DNA from: Ferruginibacter sp.
GTDB taxonomy: Bacteria; Bacteroidota; Bacteroidia; Chitinophagales; Chitinophagaceae
Length of the DNA: 31,455 nucleotides
Direction: 5' to 3'
Assembly (NCBI GenBank): GCA_025352435.1
Contig: JANXTN010000203.1
Coordinates: forward strand, 1 to 31,455
Position numbers and translations under genes: made by a program. The notes below the pieces were generated by a model that was not told the origin of the DNA, did not search any database, and was given only the letters and a program-made list of their open reading frames with translations. Below are positions 23,729-31,455 of the stretch, one piece after another; positions within the stretch are counted from its first letter, which is position 1, and each line of letters starts with the position of its first letter.

Positions 23729-24940
23729 ATGAATTTACATGAATACCAGGCTAAAGAATTATTGAAAAAATACAACGTACCTGTACAGGAAGGCGTTGCT
23801 TGCAGCACAGTTGCGGAAGCAGAAGAAGCTTACCGTTACATAAATACCCAATACGGTAGCAAGTTTGCCGTAGTGAAAGCACAGATACATGCCGGTGGCC
23901 GTGGCAAAGGTAATATTGTAGGAAAAGAACAACGTGGTGTAGCGGTTGCAAAAAGTGCTGAGGATGTAAAAAAAATTGCTACTAATTTATTGGGAGGTAC
24001 TTTAGTAACTATACAAACGGGTGAAGCAGGAAAAGTGGTAAATAAGATTTTGATTGCACAGGATGTATATTATGAAGGTGCACACCCTGTAAAAGAATTT
24101 TATCTTTCTATTTTATTAGATAGAACGAAAGGTGAAAATGTAATCATGTACAGTACCGAAGGCGGGATGAACATCGAAGACGTAGCACACGATACGCCCG
24201 AAAAAATATTTAAAGAGTGGGTTCATCCCGGTGGCACTTTACAGGCGTTTCAGGCCCGCAAAATCGGTTACAATCTTGGATTAAGCGGAGAAGCTTTAAA
24301 AAATTGCGTAAAGTTTGTAAGCAATTTGTATAATGCATATGTTGGTTTGGATTGTGGTATGTTAGAAATTAATCCGTTGTTTAAAACAAGCGACGATAAA
24401 ATTATTGCTGTTGATTGTAAAATGAATGTGGATGACAATGCATTGATGCGTCATGCAGATGTAATGGCATTAAGAGATATTAGCGAGGAAGATCCTACAG
24501 AAGTGGAAGCAGGAAAGTACAACCTGAATTTTGTAAAATTGGATGGCAACGTAGGTTGTATGGTAAACGGTGCAGGCCTTGCAATGGCTACAATGGATAT
24601 GATAAAATTAAGTGGTGGCGAGCCGGCAAACTTCTTAGACGTAGGTGGCACAGCAAATGCTCAAACAGTAGAAGCGGGCTTTAGAATAATTATGAAAGAC
24701 CCAAAGGTAAAAGCGATTTTGATAAATATTTTTGGAGGAATAGTTCGTTGCGATCGTGTAGCACAAGGTGTTATAGATGCATATACTAGCATTGGCAATA
24801 TTGAAATTCCAATCATTGTTCGTTTGCAAGGAACAAATGCTGATGTTGCTAAAAAATTAATTGATGAGAGTGGATTAAAAGTACAAAGCGCAATTTTATT
24901 AAGCGAAGCTGCAGAATTGGTTGGCAAGGCAGTAGCGTAA
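23729..24940 (+). CDS. sucC: Succinyl-CoA ligase (ADP/GDP-forming) subunit beta
   Basis: 403 residues, slightly longer than the 388 of E. coli SucC. The ATP-grasp start MNLHEYQAKELLKKYNVPV, then AQIHAGGRGKG and the nucleotide-binding LLGGTLVTIQTGEAGKVVN region, are standard. The C-terminal ligase domain has VNGAGLAMATMDMIKLSGG, FLDVGGTAN and INIFGGIVRCDRVAQGV. With the alpha subunit SucD it converts succinyl-CoA and NDP to succinate and NTP in the TCA cycle. No sucD gene adjoins it; a terminator follows after about 95 bases. The single-gene unit fits its own promoter at 23705. Confidence 0.96.
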   Translation: MNLHEYQAKELLKKYNVPVQEGVACSTVAEAEEAYRYINTQYGSKFAVVKAQIHAGGRGKGNIVGKEQRGVAVAKSAEDVKKIATNLLGGTLVTIQTGEAGKVVNKILIAQDVYYEGAHPVKEFYLSILLDRTKGENVIMYSTEGGMNIEDVAHDTPEKIFKEWVHPGGTLQAFQARKIGYNLGLSGEALKNCVKFVSNLYNAYVGLDCGMLEINPLFKTSDDKIIAVDCKMNVDDNALMRHADVMALRDISEEDPTEVEAGKYNLNFVKLDGNVGCMVNGAGLAMATMDMIKLSGGEPANFLDVGGTANAQTVEAGFRIIMKDPKVKAILINIFGGIVRCDRVAQGVIDAYTSIGNIEIPIIVRLQGTNADVAKKLIDESGLKVQSAILLSEAAELVGKAVA

Positions 24941-25034
24941 ACTAGATTGTAAATATGAGATTGTAGATTTACAAATCCGTTCAATTTTTTAAACGCATTT
25001 TTTGTAGAATTTATAAAAATATTTATATAAATGC

Positions 25035-25066
25035 AAAAAGCTTCTCCAAGGTGGAAAAGCTTTTTT
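25035..25066 (+). terminator. Intrinsic terminator after sucC
   Basis: AAAAAGCTT, one mismatch, TCCA, loop AGG, TGGA, one mismatch, AAGCTTTTTT (25035-25066). The T-run serves the plus strand. The A-run on the left gives a T-run in the other direction, so it can also end the minus-strand fasciclin transcript. Confidence 0.88.
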
Positions 25067-25086
25067 ATTGTAAGGATTATAGGGTT

Positions 25087-25647
25087 TTAGGATTTTGGAA
25101 CAAGCACTGCATCTACTACATGTATAACTCCGTTGCTTTGATTTACATCCGCAATTGTCACATAAGATTTACCACCTGAAGTATCAGTGATTCTTACTTT
25201 TTTACCTTTCAACGTAAGTGTCAATGGTGCACCCGCTACTGTTGTTACTGTTGCTTTTCCACCACCTGCTTTAATTTTAGCAACAAGATCTTTTGCACTA
25301 AATTTTCCTGCAAGTACATGATACGTAAGCACAGTTTGTAACATTTTTTTATTCTCCGGCTTCAACAAAGTTGCAACTGTTCCCTTCGGTAATCTATCAA
25401 AAGCTTTGTTCGTTGGCGCAAACACAGTAAAGGGTCCTGCGCTTTGTAAAGTTTCCACCAAACCTGCTGCTTTTACAGCTGCCACCAACGTTGTATGGTC
25501 TTTACTGTTTACAGCATTTTCTACAATGTTTTTAGAAGGATACATTGCTGCACCACCAACCATAACTGTTTTTTCCATTTGTGCAGTTGCAGTTGTTGTA
25601 GCCATTGCTACTGCAGCCAGCATAAATAAGTTTTTAATTTTTTTCAT
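25087..25647 (-). CDS. Exported fasciclin (FAS1) domain protein
   Basis: 186 residues from ATG 25647. The frame opens at 25701, but the signal peptide MKKIKNLFMLAAVAMATTTATAQ starts at 25647. One FAS1 domain spans about 45-185: the H1 box FTVFAPTNKAFDRLP and the H2 box VLTYHVLAGKF are clear, with DVNQSNGVIHVVDAVLVP at the end. FAS1 domains act in adhesion or matrix contacts. The long Lys-rich N-terminal extension seen with the upstream start is unlikely to be translated. It probably forms its own unit, with the sucC terminator serving both directions at its 3' side. Confidence 0.9.
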   Translation of the reverse strand: MKKIKNLFMLAAVAMATTTATAQMEKTVMVGGAAMYPSKNIVENAVNSKDHTTLVAAVKAAGLVETLQSAGPFTVFAPTNKAFDRLPKGTVATLLKPENKKMLQTVLTYHVLAGKFSAKDLVAKIKAGGGKATVTTVAGAPLTLTLKGKKVRITDTSGGKSYVTIADVNQSNGVIHVVDAVLVPKS

Positions 25648-25766
25648 AACCTTTTTTTGTTTTAAGTTTTTTTGTTTTAAAGAGTTTATTGTTGAGTTCA
25701 TTTACGGCATCTTATAAAAGTTGGTTTTACCAAATAGAAAATTAATAGAAGGAAATTAGAACATAC

Positions 25767-25798
25767 ACAAAAGCAGCATCTTGCGATGCTGCTTTTGT
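25767..25798 (-). terminator. Hairpin after the PBP1A gene, probable terminator
   Basis: ACAAAAGCAGCATC (25767-25780), loop TTGC, GATGCTGCTTTTGT (25785-25798): 14 perfect pairs, 13 bases beyond the PBP1A stop. It is followed on the minus strand by a mixed, only moderately T-rich stretch, so termination is likely but not certain. Confidence 0.75.
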
Positions 25799-25811
25799 TA
25801 TCATTTCAATA

Positions 25812-28187
25812 TCAGTAATCATTTTCACCCGGTTTGGGTTTCGGCTTGGGCTTAGGTACTGTTTTTTTATCATCAAGAATTGTGGATGACGGAGGAATTT
25901 TAATGTCCTTTTTTTCATCCTTTTTTTTCTCCTTACCAAGGTTAGTATCAGGTATTGTTGTTGGTGCATTCATATCACTCATATCTTCTTCTAAAAAATC
26001 ACTGGCATTTCCATTCCCGTTGTCTTGTGTCAGGCTATCGCCTTTGCTGAGGATATTTTGAAAATTAGCATCTGCAAATATAGGTGCATTTTTAAGCTCT
26101 GCGGGTGCACTAAATTCTTTGATTGATGTGTAATCCGAGAACCTTTTGTCAGCATAAACTTTGGTCATAAAATTTCCCCAGGCAGGTGCGGCCATTTCAG
26201 CACCGCCGCCGCTGTTATATATCGGAATAAATGGATCTTCACAACCAACCCATGTACCTGCCAGTAATGTTGGTGTGTAACCGATAAACCAGCCGTCGGT
26301 GTTCCCATTGGTGGTTCCTGTTTTTCCGGCTTTTTCTACAGGTATATTGTAGCTGTTTAATCTGCGTGCAGTGCCGGCTTTAATCACTCCTTCCATCATT
26401 TTTACCATAGTATAATTATCTGATTCGCCAATTACCTGTTTACTTTGTGCAATCGGAAATTCATGCAGGAGATTGCCGTTTTTATCTTCTACTCTTGTTA
26501 CAAAAACCGGCTCTGTATTAAAACCTTTATTTGGAAACATGGTATAGGCCTGTAACATTTGCAGCATTGGTATTTCTGCTGCTCCCAAGGCAATAGATGG
26601 ATATGGAGGTATGGTTACCTTAATCCCACAAAGTTGTGCAAATTCAATTGTTCTTTTAACTCCAACAACACCCATCAAATGCCAGGCACAACCGTTTATT
26701 GATTTTGCTAAGCAAAAGGCGCAGGTACCACCGCCAGTGCTGATTGTTTTACCACCTAAAGTTAGAGGACCACCAGGTATATATGTTTCCGGTGTGTAAC
26801 CTGCATCTGTAACAGCAAGAGTATATAACAAAGGTTTAAAGGTAGAACCCACCTGTCTGCTTGCAGTTACATGGTCATATTTAAACCAACGAAAATCAAT
26901 TCCACCTACCCAGGCCTTTACTTCGCCGCTCCGTGGATCCATTGCAACAAAGGAAGTCTGTAAAAGTTTTTTATGATATTTAATGGAATCAATAGGCGTC
27001 ATAACGGTATCCATCTCATGCTTGTCGCCACCTTTCCATGAAAATATTTTCATTTTAACCGGAACATTAAACGTTTTTCTGATAGACACAGAATCCAATC
27101 CTTCCTCCTTTAAATTTTTCCATCTTTCTGTAAATTTCATGGCAGCCTCTACAATATTTTCATGCCCCTTCCAAAGTTTTTCACCTTTTTGTTTTAAGGT
27201 GTTATTTAACTTACTCTGTTCATTAGGAATATGGGCCTGCATTGACTCTTCTGCATATTTTTGCATACGGGAGTCAATGGTTGTATAAATTTTTAATCCA
27301 TCCCTAAACAAATCATACGCTTCGCCCGTTTTAGGATTTCTATTATTATTACACCAGTCTTTCATTAATGTTACCAACGCCCTTCTAAAATATGGTGCAG
27401 TTCCTACATTTTCATCTATCTGTTTGTAATTTGTAATGAGCGGTTTTACTTTCAATGTTGTGGCCTGTGCCTCAGTTAAATAATGTTCTTTTGAAACTAC
27501 CATTTGCCCGATCACAGTGTTTCTCCTGTCAAGTGATGCCCGCGGATGTCTTATTGGATCGTAGATAGAAGACCCTTTCAACATGCCTATCAAAACAGCA
27601 GCTTCTTCCGGTTTTAAATTTTTAGGTTCCTTTTGAAAATAAGTACGGCTCGCATTTCTGATCCCATAAACATTTAACCATGGAGCTCTGTTTAAATAAA
27701 GTGTAAGAATTTCTTCCTTGGTAAAATTTCGTTCAAGCTTAACGGCAATAATCCATTCTTTTATTTTTTGAGTACTTCTTACTAAAACATTTCCTCTTCC
27801 CTGCCCTAATATCATTTTTGCCAATTGCTGTGTAATGGTACTACCGCCACCCTGTGTTCCTAAAGAAAAAACTGCCCTCCCTAATGCCTGAGCATCTATA
27901 CCCGAATGGTCAAAAAAGCGTTCATCTTCAGTGGCTATCAGTGCATGAAAAACATTGGGAGAAATTTCATCATAACGAACTTCGCTTCTGTTTTCAGCGT
28001 AATATTTTCCCATTAAAACACCATCTGAACTTATTATTTCGCTTGCAAGGTCTGCTTCCGGATTTTCCAATTCCTGCAAAGAAGGCATTTTGCCAAAAAC
28101 ACCAAAGTCGGCTAACAATAATACTAGAATAACAACAGCAATGCCTAAAAAAAATAAACGCCAGAGTATACTTACAGATCGTTTCAT
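25812..28187 (-). CDS. Penicillin-binding protein 1A (bifunctional transglycosylase/transpeptidase)
   Basis: 791 residues. One N-terminal anchor helix (about 8-28). The glycosyltransferase 51 domain has ATEDERFFDHSGID (catalytic E87) and GGSTITQQLAKMILG. The transpeptidase domain has S448-T-F-K451, S496-I-N498 and K622-T-G. All active-site residues are present. It polymerises and cross-links peptidoglycan at the inner membrane. The segment before SxN, TISTGGGTCAFCLAKSINGCAW, is short and contains three Cys. The tail is charged and Pro-Lys-rich (KPKPKPKPG). It lies 42 bases behind the PorW/SprE-like gene, probably in one operon, and is followed by a long hairpin. Confidence 0.95.
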   Translation of the reverse strand: MKRSVSILWRLFFLGIAVVILVLLLADFGVFGKMPSLQELENPEADLASEIISSDGVLMGKYYAENRSEVRYDEISPNVFHALIATEDERFFDHSGIDAQALGRAVFSLGTQGGGSTITQQLAKMILGQGRGNVLVRSTQKIKEWIIAVKLERNFTKEEILTLYLNRAPWLNVYGIRNASRTYFQKEPKNLKPEEAAVLIGMLKGSSIYDPIRHPRASLDRRNTVIGQMVVSKEHYLTEAQATTLKVKPLITNYKQIDENVGTAPYFRRALVTLMKDWCNNNRNPKTGEAYDLFRDGLKIYTTIDSRMQKYAEESMQAHIPNEQSKLNNTLKQKGEKLWKGHENIVEAAMKFTERWKNLKEEGLDSVSIRKTFNVPVKMKIFSWKGGDKHEMDTVMTPIDSIKYHKKLLQTSFVAMDPRSGEVKAWVGGIDFRWFKYDHVTASRQVGSTFKPLLYTLAVTDAGYTPETYIPGGPLTLGGKTISTGGGTCAFCLAKSINGCAWHLMGVVGVKRTIEFAQLCGIKVTIPPYPSIALGAAEIPMLQMLQAYTMFPNKGFNTEPVFVTRVEDKNGNLLHEFPIAQSKQVIGESDNYTMVKMMEGVIKAGTARRLNSYNIPVEKAGKTGTTNGNTDGWFIGYTPTLLAGTWVGCEDPFIPIYNSGGGAEMAAPAWGNFMTKVYADKRFSDYTSIKEFSAPAELKNAPIFADANFQNILSKGDSLTQDNGNGNASDFLEEDMSDMNAPTTIPDTNLGKEKKKDEKKDIKIPPSSTILDDKKTVPKPKPKPKPGENDY

Positions 28188-28229
28188 AAAGAAATAGAAT
28201 GGTTAAAAGAAAGCAGGAAAAAGAAAATT

Positions 28230-31200
28230 TTAAAATTTATTACCAAAATTTGTATTAAGCAATTGTTTGTAACTGGTGATGTCTTTATTGGATTTAAGCA
28301 ACAACAAATTATCGTCAGAAATTATTATAAAAGAATACTTTGCCGGCTGCAGCCAAGACACTTCTGATGCTGCAGCTTTTTTTATTTTGTCGAAGTATTT
28401 TAAAGCTTCTGTTGCATTAGTGAATGGTTGAAAAATCAACAGAGATCTGGCTGCATCAATGGCATCTTTAGATATTGAAATATTTATTGTTGCCATGCTT
28501 TCTTTATTAAAACGGGCAAAAGCATTTTTAGCTTCGTTTACATAAACTCCATCTACCTTATCTAATATCATAACTACGTAATGCGGCTTATCAGGCGAAA
28601 GCGTAAATGATTTATTAATATATGCTGAAGGAATTTTGATGCTGTCTGAGATTACAGGCTTTATATTAACCGGAGCTTTCATTTTTACTTCTGCAGGAGC
28701 GCCAGGTGCTTTTACCACAGCCGATTTTTTATCATCTGCTATCACAACCTGATCATCGGATACACGTGTTACCTGCAAATCAGTTAAATATTTTTCAATT
28801 TCATTTCGTCTTTGCAAAACGCTGATTAAAGTGGTAGCCTTAGGTTTCAAAGCCGATGTTGGGTATAAGCTTTCTATATTTTTTAAAACATTGATAGCAC
28901 CACTGTCTTGCCTTTCTTTAATTAAATAAACAGCTTCTATGTACAAAAGTTGCGGCGACCAATAATTATTTCCGTAAATACTGTCCGCCTTTTTTTTTGC
29001 ATTAATTGCCTGTGCAAAATTACCTTCAATAAACATACTGTAAACAGCTTCATACCTAGCAGTCACTTCCGGGGCTTTTTCTCCTTTTTTAAGTAAAGAT
29101 GGATTTAATAAAACCTTTGTTGCATCACTACCCGAAAAATTAGTTTTTAAAATATTTGTAAATAGTGATGCTCTCGAAGTGTTGCCGATTTTATTATAAC
29201 AGTAAGCCAGATTAAAGTACACATCAGGTAGTTTAGCACGTGTTGGAAATCTTTTTACAAAATCTTCATACATAGCAATGGCCTGCCCATAATCCTGTAA
29301 TTCATTCTGAACAATCTGAGCGGCGTCGTAAAGATTTGCAGCAATCACAACATTGCTTGCTTCTATTTTTTCGTTACTTAAAGGCAGTTCTGCCATTAGA
29401 CCCTCATAAGATAAATCAGTTGCTTTTTGTCCGGCCGATGTAACATTTTTGCTGGATGAATCAGGAGCATTTGGATCGAGAGAAGAAAAACCATTGCTTG
29501 TATTATTCAGATTAGCATCCAATGCCGTTTTTCTGCGCCAGTTATCTACGTTGGTTCTTTTACCCCATTTATTTTTAAATTCATTGAAGCCTTTTGATCG
29601 TAAGCTTGTATTGTAAAAGTACCATTCACCGATATTAGCTGCTGCTGCTTTAAAAAGGTCAACAGGTTCTTTATTTTTATCTGCAAATGTTATCAGCGTA
29701 TTCCCTGCAAAATCATCTTCTTCTTTTAAACCATTTTCTTTACGAAACTTCTTTACCATTTTTCTTATTAGGACATCTCTTTCTGCCGCAGGCAATGCCA
29801 CCAGTTTTTGTAAACTGTCTTCTTTTTGGATGGCAATTAATTTAGGCACTAAACGGCTCAACAATTCTTTTCTGTCTTCAATGAGTGCAGCATCTTCCGA
29901 GGTTTTATTTGTGGTAGCGCTTAAGCTATCATAAAAAGCATAAGCATCTTTGTAACGTTGTTGCTTAAAAGCAATATTGGCCAATTGAAAAAAAGATTTG
30001 TCTTTGTATCCCGACTCAGTGTTGTTGTAAGACACACTTTTGTTGTAAAAAGCAATACTATTTACTGTATCAGGTTTTTGCAAACTAAGCTGACCGGTGG
30101 AGTAGTAAATAATATCTCTAAAGGGTTCGTATTTATCTTTCTTAGCCATTTTTAAAAGGTTGGAAATTGTGTTGTCCAACTCTTTAAAATTTCCAGAGTT
30201 TCTCAGCATTTTTGCTTCGCTTAACCTTGCATAAATATCCAATACGGGGTCAGAGGTTTGGTGTGCAGCTTTTAAATAATAAACAGAAGCTTCATCATAC
30301 TTTCCTGTAAGCTCGTACATCTGTGCAAGCAGATACTCCCATCTGCTTTTATCATCTTTTGTATCTGCATTGCTTAATGCTTTTTTTAGATGCACGGCGG
30401 AACTGTCAAAATTATTCTGGGCAAAAAACCAATAGGAGGTTACTTCTTCAAGGTCATTTCGTAAACGGAAAGGTAAATTTTTATCATTCTCCAGAATGCT
30501 GATTAAACCCGCAGCATCGCCATATTCTTTTTGTTCGGTAAAAGTTCTTATCTGCCAAATCAACGCATCATTTCTGCTGGCAGGTTGTGTAAATACTTTC
30601 TGAAAAATATTTCTTTTCTCTTTATCTGCAATAGAAACAGAGCCCGCGCTCTTTCCGTCCAAAGCTTCATTTGAACCCACTATTTTATTATAATCATCAT
30701 CTTTTTTCTTTCGGGGGAAAAGATTGTAGTTAATAAATTGAAATGTAAGTGCTGCAGAATCAAAATCCTTTTTTAGAAAATAAGATTTACCAATAAGCAA
30801 ATAGAAATTATCTACCCATTCAGATCTTAAATCATGTAACAATATGCCGGCGGTAGATTTATAAATAACGGAGTCGAGATCGGATTTTTGGCTGGCGGTA
30901 TTGTCCAAAGAATATGGATAAAACGAAAGAATTTTTGAGTAATCATCTTTGTGAGATAATTTGGCTCTTTCAATAACGAGATCTAATCTGTTAGTAGCAT
31001 TAAAGTAAAAATTATAATGTGAGGTATTATTCTGTAGAAATTTTGTAAGACCTCTAAATTTTTTTTCACCTGTCTTTTCTGAACGCAATTTTTTTTCTTC
31101 ATATTTTTCAGGCTTCTTTTCCTTTCCAAAAGGATCCAGTGTCCAGGTAGGTTGCGCCATCATATCAACAGAATAGCAGCAAGCACAGATCACTAAAATT

Positions 31201-31232
31201 CCTAATAATAAAGCCTTCAGTTTTAGCATCAA
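28230..31232 (-). CDS. PorW/SprE-like TPR protein (type IX secretion / gliding motility component)
   Basis: 1000 residues. The N-terminus (MMLKLKALLLGILVICACC) is a signal sequence with an imperfect lipobox, Cys18 or Cys19 being possible lipid sites; an ordinary cleavage after MMA is the alternative. The early block QNNTSHYNFYFNATNRL, then STAGILLHDLRSEWVDNFYLLIGKSYFLKKDFDSA, matches the pattern of PorW/SprE proteins. Tetratricopeptide-type repeats fill most of the protein. The C-terminus SDDNLLLLKSNKDITSYKQLL is also typical. In Porphyromonas and Flavobacterium these proteins are needed for type IX secretion and gliding. No other secretion genes are in the window. The start may be the first or second Met. 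Confidence 0.78.
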   Translation of the reverse strand: MMLKLKALLLGILVICACCYSVDMMAQPTWTLDPFGKEKKPEKYEEKKLRSEKTGEKKFRGLTKFLQNNTSHYNFYFNATNRLDLVIERAKLSHKDDYSKILSFYPYSLDNTASQKSDLDSVIYKSTAGILLHDLRSEWVDNFYLLIGKSYFLKKDFDSAALTFQFINYNLFPRKKKDDDYNKIVGSNEALDGKSAGSVSIADKEKRNIFQKVFTQPASRNDALIWQIRTFTEQKEYGDAAGLISILENDKNLPFRLRNDLEEVTSYWFFAQNNFDSSAVHLKKALSNADTKDDKSRWEYLLAQMYELTGKYDEASVYYLKAAHQTSDPVLDIYARLSEAKMLRNSGNFKELDNTISNLLKMAKKDKYEPFRDIIYYSTGQLSLQKPDTVNSIAFYNKSVSYNNTESGYKDKSFFQLANIAFKQQRYKDAYAFYDSLSATTNKTSEDAALIEDRKELLSRLVPKLIAIQKEDSLQKLVALPAAERDVLIRKMVKKFRKENGLKEEDDFAGNTLITFADKNKEPVDLFKAAAANIGEWYFYNTSLRSKGFNEFKNKWGKRTNVDNWRRKTALDANLNNTSNGFSSLDPNAPDSSSKNVTSAGQKATDLSYEGLMAELPLSNEKIEASNVVIAANLYDAAQIVQNELQDYGQAIAMYEDFVKRFPTRAKLPDVYFNLAYCYNKIGNTSRASLFTNILKTNFSGSDATKVLLNPSLLKKGEKAPEVTARYEAVYSMFIEGNFAQAINAKKKADSIYGNNYWSPQLLYIEAVYLIKERQDSGAINVLKNIESLYPTSALKPKATTLISVLQRRNEIEKYLTDLQVTRVSDDQVVIADDKKSAVVKAPGAPAEVKMKAPVNIKPVISDSIKIPSAYINKSFTLSPDKPHYVVMILDKVDGVYVNEAKNAFARFNKESMATINISISKDAIDAARSLLIFQPFTNATEALKYFDKIKKAAASEVSWLQPAKYSFIIISDDNLLLLKSNKDITSYKQLLNTNFGNKF

Positions 31233-31282
31233 AAAGTGGTTGAGTATAAATTTAAAGTTCGCATTTATTCTTTAATAACAGT

Positions 31283-31290
31283 CAAAAATA
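31283..31290 (-). promoter_or_regulatory. Likely -7 element of the PorW/SprE-PBP1A operon
   Basis: TATTTTTG on the minus strand matches TAnnTTTG and lies about 50 bases before the ATG at 31232. No TTTG element is found at the standard distance. Confidence 0.45.
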
Positions 31291-31407
31291 AAGGCTGTTG
31301 CATTAATCTGGAAGCAATAGTTTATTTATTTCTGTTAAAAATTTACCATTGCTTGTTTAATGGCTAATTTAGTGCTGCTAAGTTTCATGCCATTTTAATA
31401 AGGAGCT

Positions 31408-31455
31408 ATGTCAATGTCGGATGTGAACAATACTTTTAAAAAACTTCGAGGCCAC
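31408..31455 (+). CDS. 5' end of a gene running off the window
   Basis: From ATG 31408 the frame is open to the edge: M-S-M-S-D-V-N-N-T-F-K-K-L-R-G-H. A second in-frame ATG at 31414 has AAGGAG (31400-31405) 8 bases upstream, a spacing normal for a ribosome binding site, though such sites are rare in this phylum. A one-mismatch -7 element (TAAGTTTC, 31379-31386) precedes it. Too short to identify. Confidence 0.45.
   Translation, partial: MSMSDVNNTFKKLRGH

Noticed and set aside
24944..24978. Imperfect inverted repeat GATTGTAAAT / ATTTACAAATC after sucC
   Set aside because: Short, AT-rich and imperfect; the true terminator lies further on at 25035-25066.
25815..25850. KPKPKPKP repeat as a possible DNA repeat or slippage site
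   Set aside because: A short, low-complexity coding tail common in cell-envelope proteins; the reading frame is intact.
25742..25969. 75-residue minus-strand frame overlapping the end of PBP1A
   Set aside because: Out-of-frame reading of the Lys/Pro-rich PBP1A tail running through its hairpin terminator.

Overview
The window is AT-rich DNA from a member of the Bacteroidetes, most likely the Chitinophagaceae or a close relative. The evidence is promoters of the Bacteroidetes type (a TTTG element about 18-19 bases upstream of TAnnTTTG), a near absence of Shine-Dalgarno sequences, many secreted proteins with signal peptides ending in a Gln (A-Q or C-Q), and lineage-typical families: DUF2911, a Porin_10-like barrel, a PorW/SprE-like type IX secretion component, a stand-alone LuxE-like acyl-protein synthetase, and M42 and M14 peptidases. 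I see no insertion sequence, prophage, CRISPR array or rRNA. The region reads as chromosomal core and lineage-specific genes.

Layout. 1-1645 (+): the tail of an APH/MTR-kinase-like phosphotransferase, a secreted nucleoside-hydrolase-like protein and a secreted rhodanese. 1646-4846 (-): two short operons. One is an M42 aminopeptidase followed by a four-helix membrane protein. The other is a lipoprotein coupled to a UbiA-like membrane protein. A strong hairpin lies between them. 4857-8904 (+): LuxE-like protein, tRNA-Lys(UUU) with promoter and terminator, an SDR oxidoreductase, a SAM hydroxide adenosyltransferase, and a DUF2911-TPR protein with a terminator. 8890-15550 (-): an operon of M14 zinc carboxypeptidase, large PIG-L deacetylase and sodium:solute symporter. 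15694-17397 (+): a divergent gamma-glutamyltransferase. 17417-18740 (-): a VanX-like D-Ala-D-Ala dipeptidase and a GNAT acetyltransferase. 18780-20595 (+): RNase D and an AlkA-like DNA glycosylase. 20538-23451 (-): purine nucleoside phosphorylase (PNP) and a porin. 23705-25066 (+): sucC with promoter and terminator. 25087-31290 (-): a fasciclin protein, PBP1A, and a PorW/SprE-like TPR protein. A gene start on + runs off the right edge.

How the genes may work together. 8.9-18.7 kb is rich in exported hydrolases acting on peptides, amino sugars and cell-wall-like bonds (M14, PIG-L, GGT, VanX-like), next to one Na+ symporter. A periplasmic degrade-and-import route is a reasonable inference, but the substrate is unknown. 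Several genes touch purine nucleosides or SAM (nucleoside hydrolase, SAM hydroxide adenosyltransferase, PNP). The PNP carries Asp where 6-oxopurine-specific enzymes have Asn, which may matter for adenosine use. PBP1A directly follows the PorW/SprE-like gene, linking cell-wall synthesis and type IX secretion in one transcription unit.

The most useful second-look items are: the PNP specificity residue and the palindrome on its promoter; a stop-free, start-less frame upstream of PNP that may be a gene remnant; a promoter that predicts a leaderless SDR mRNA; a rhodanese whose signal peptide lacks a normal start codon; and the M14/PIG-L/symporter operon, in which the two enzymes appear to share the same kind of C-terminal module. 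I did not find a clear, wholly new system.
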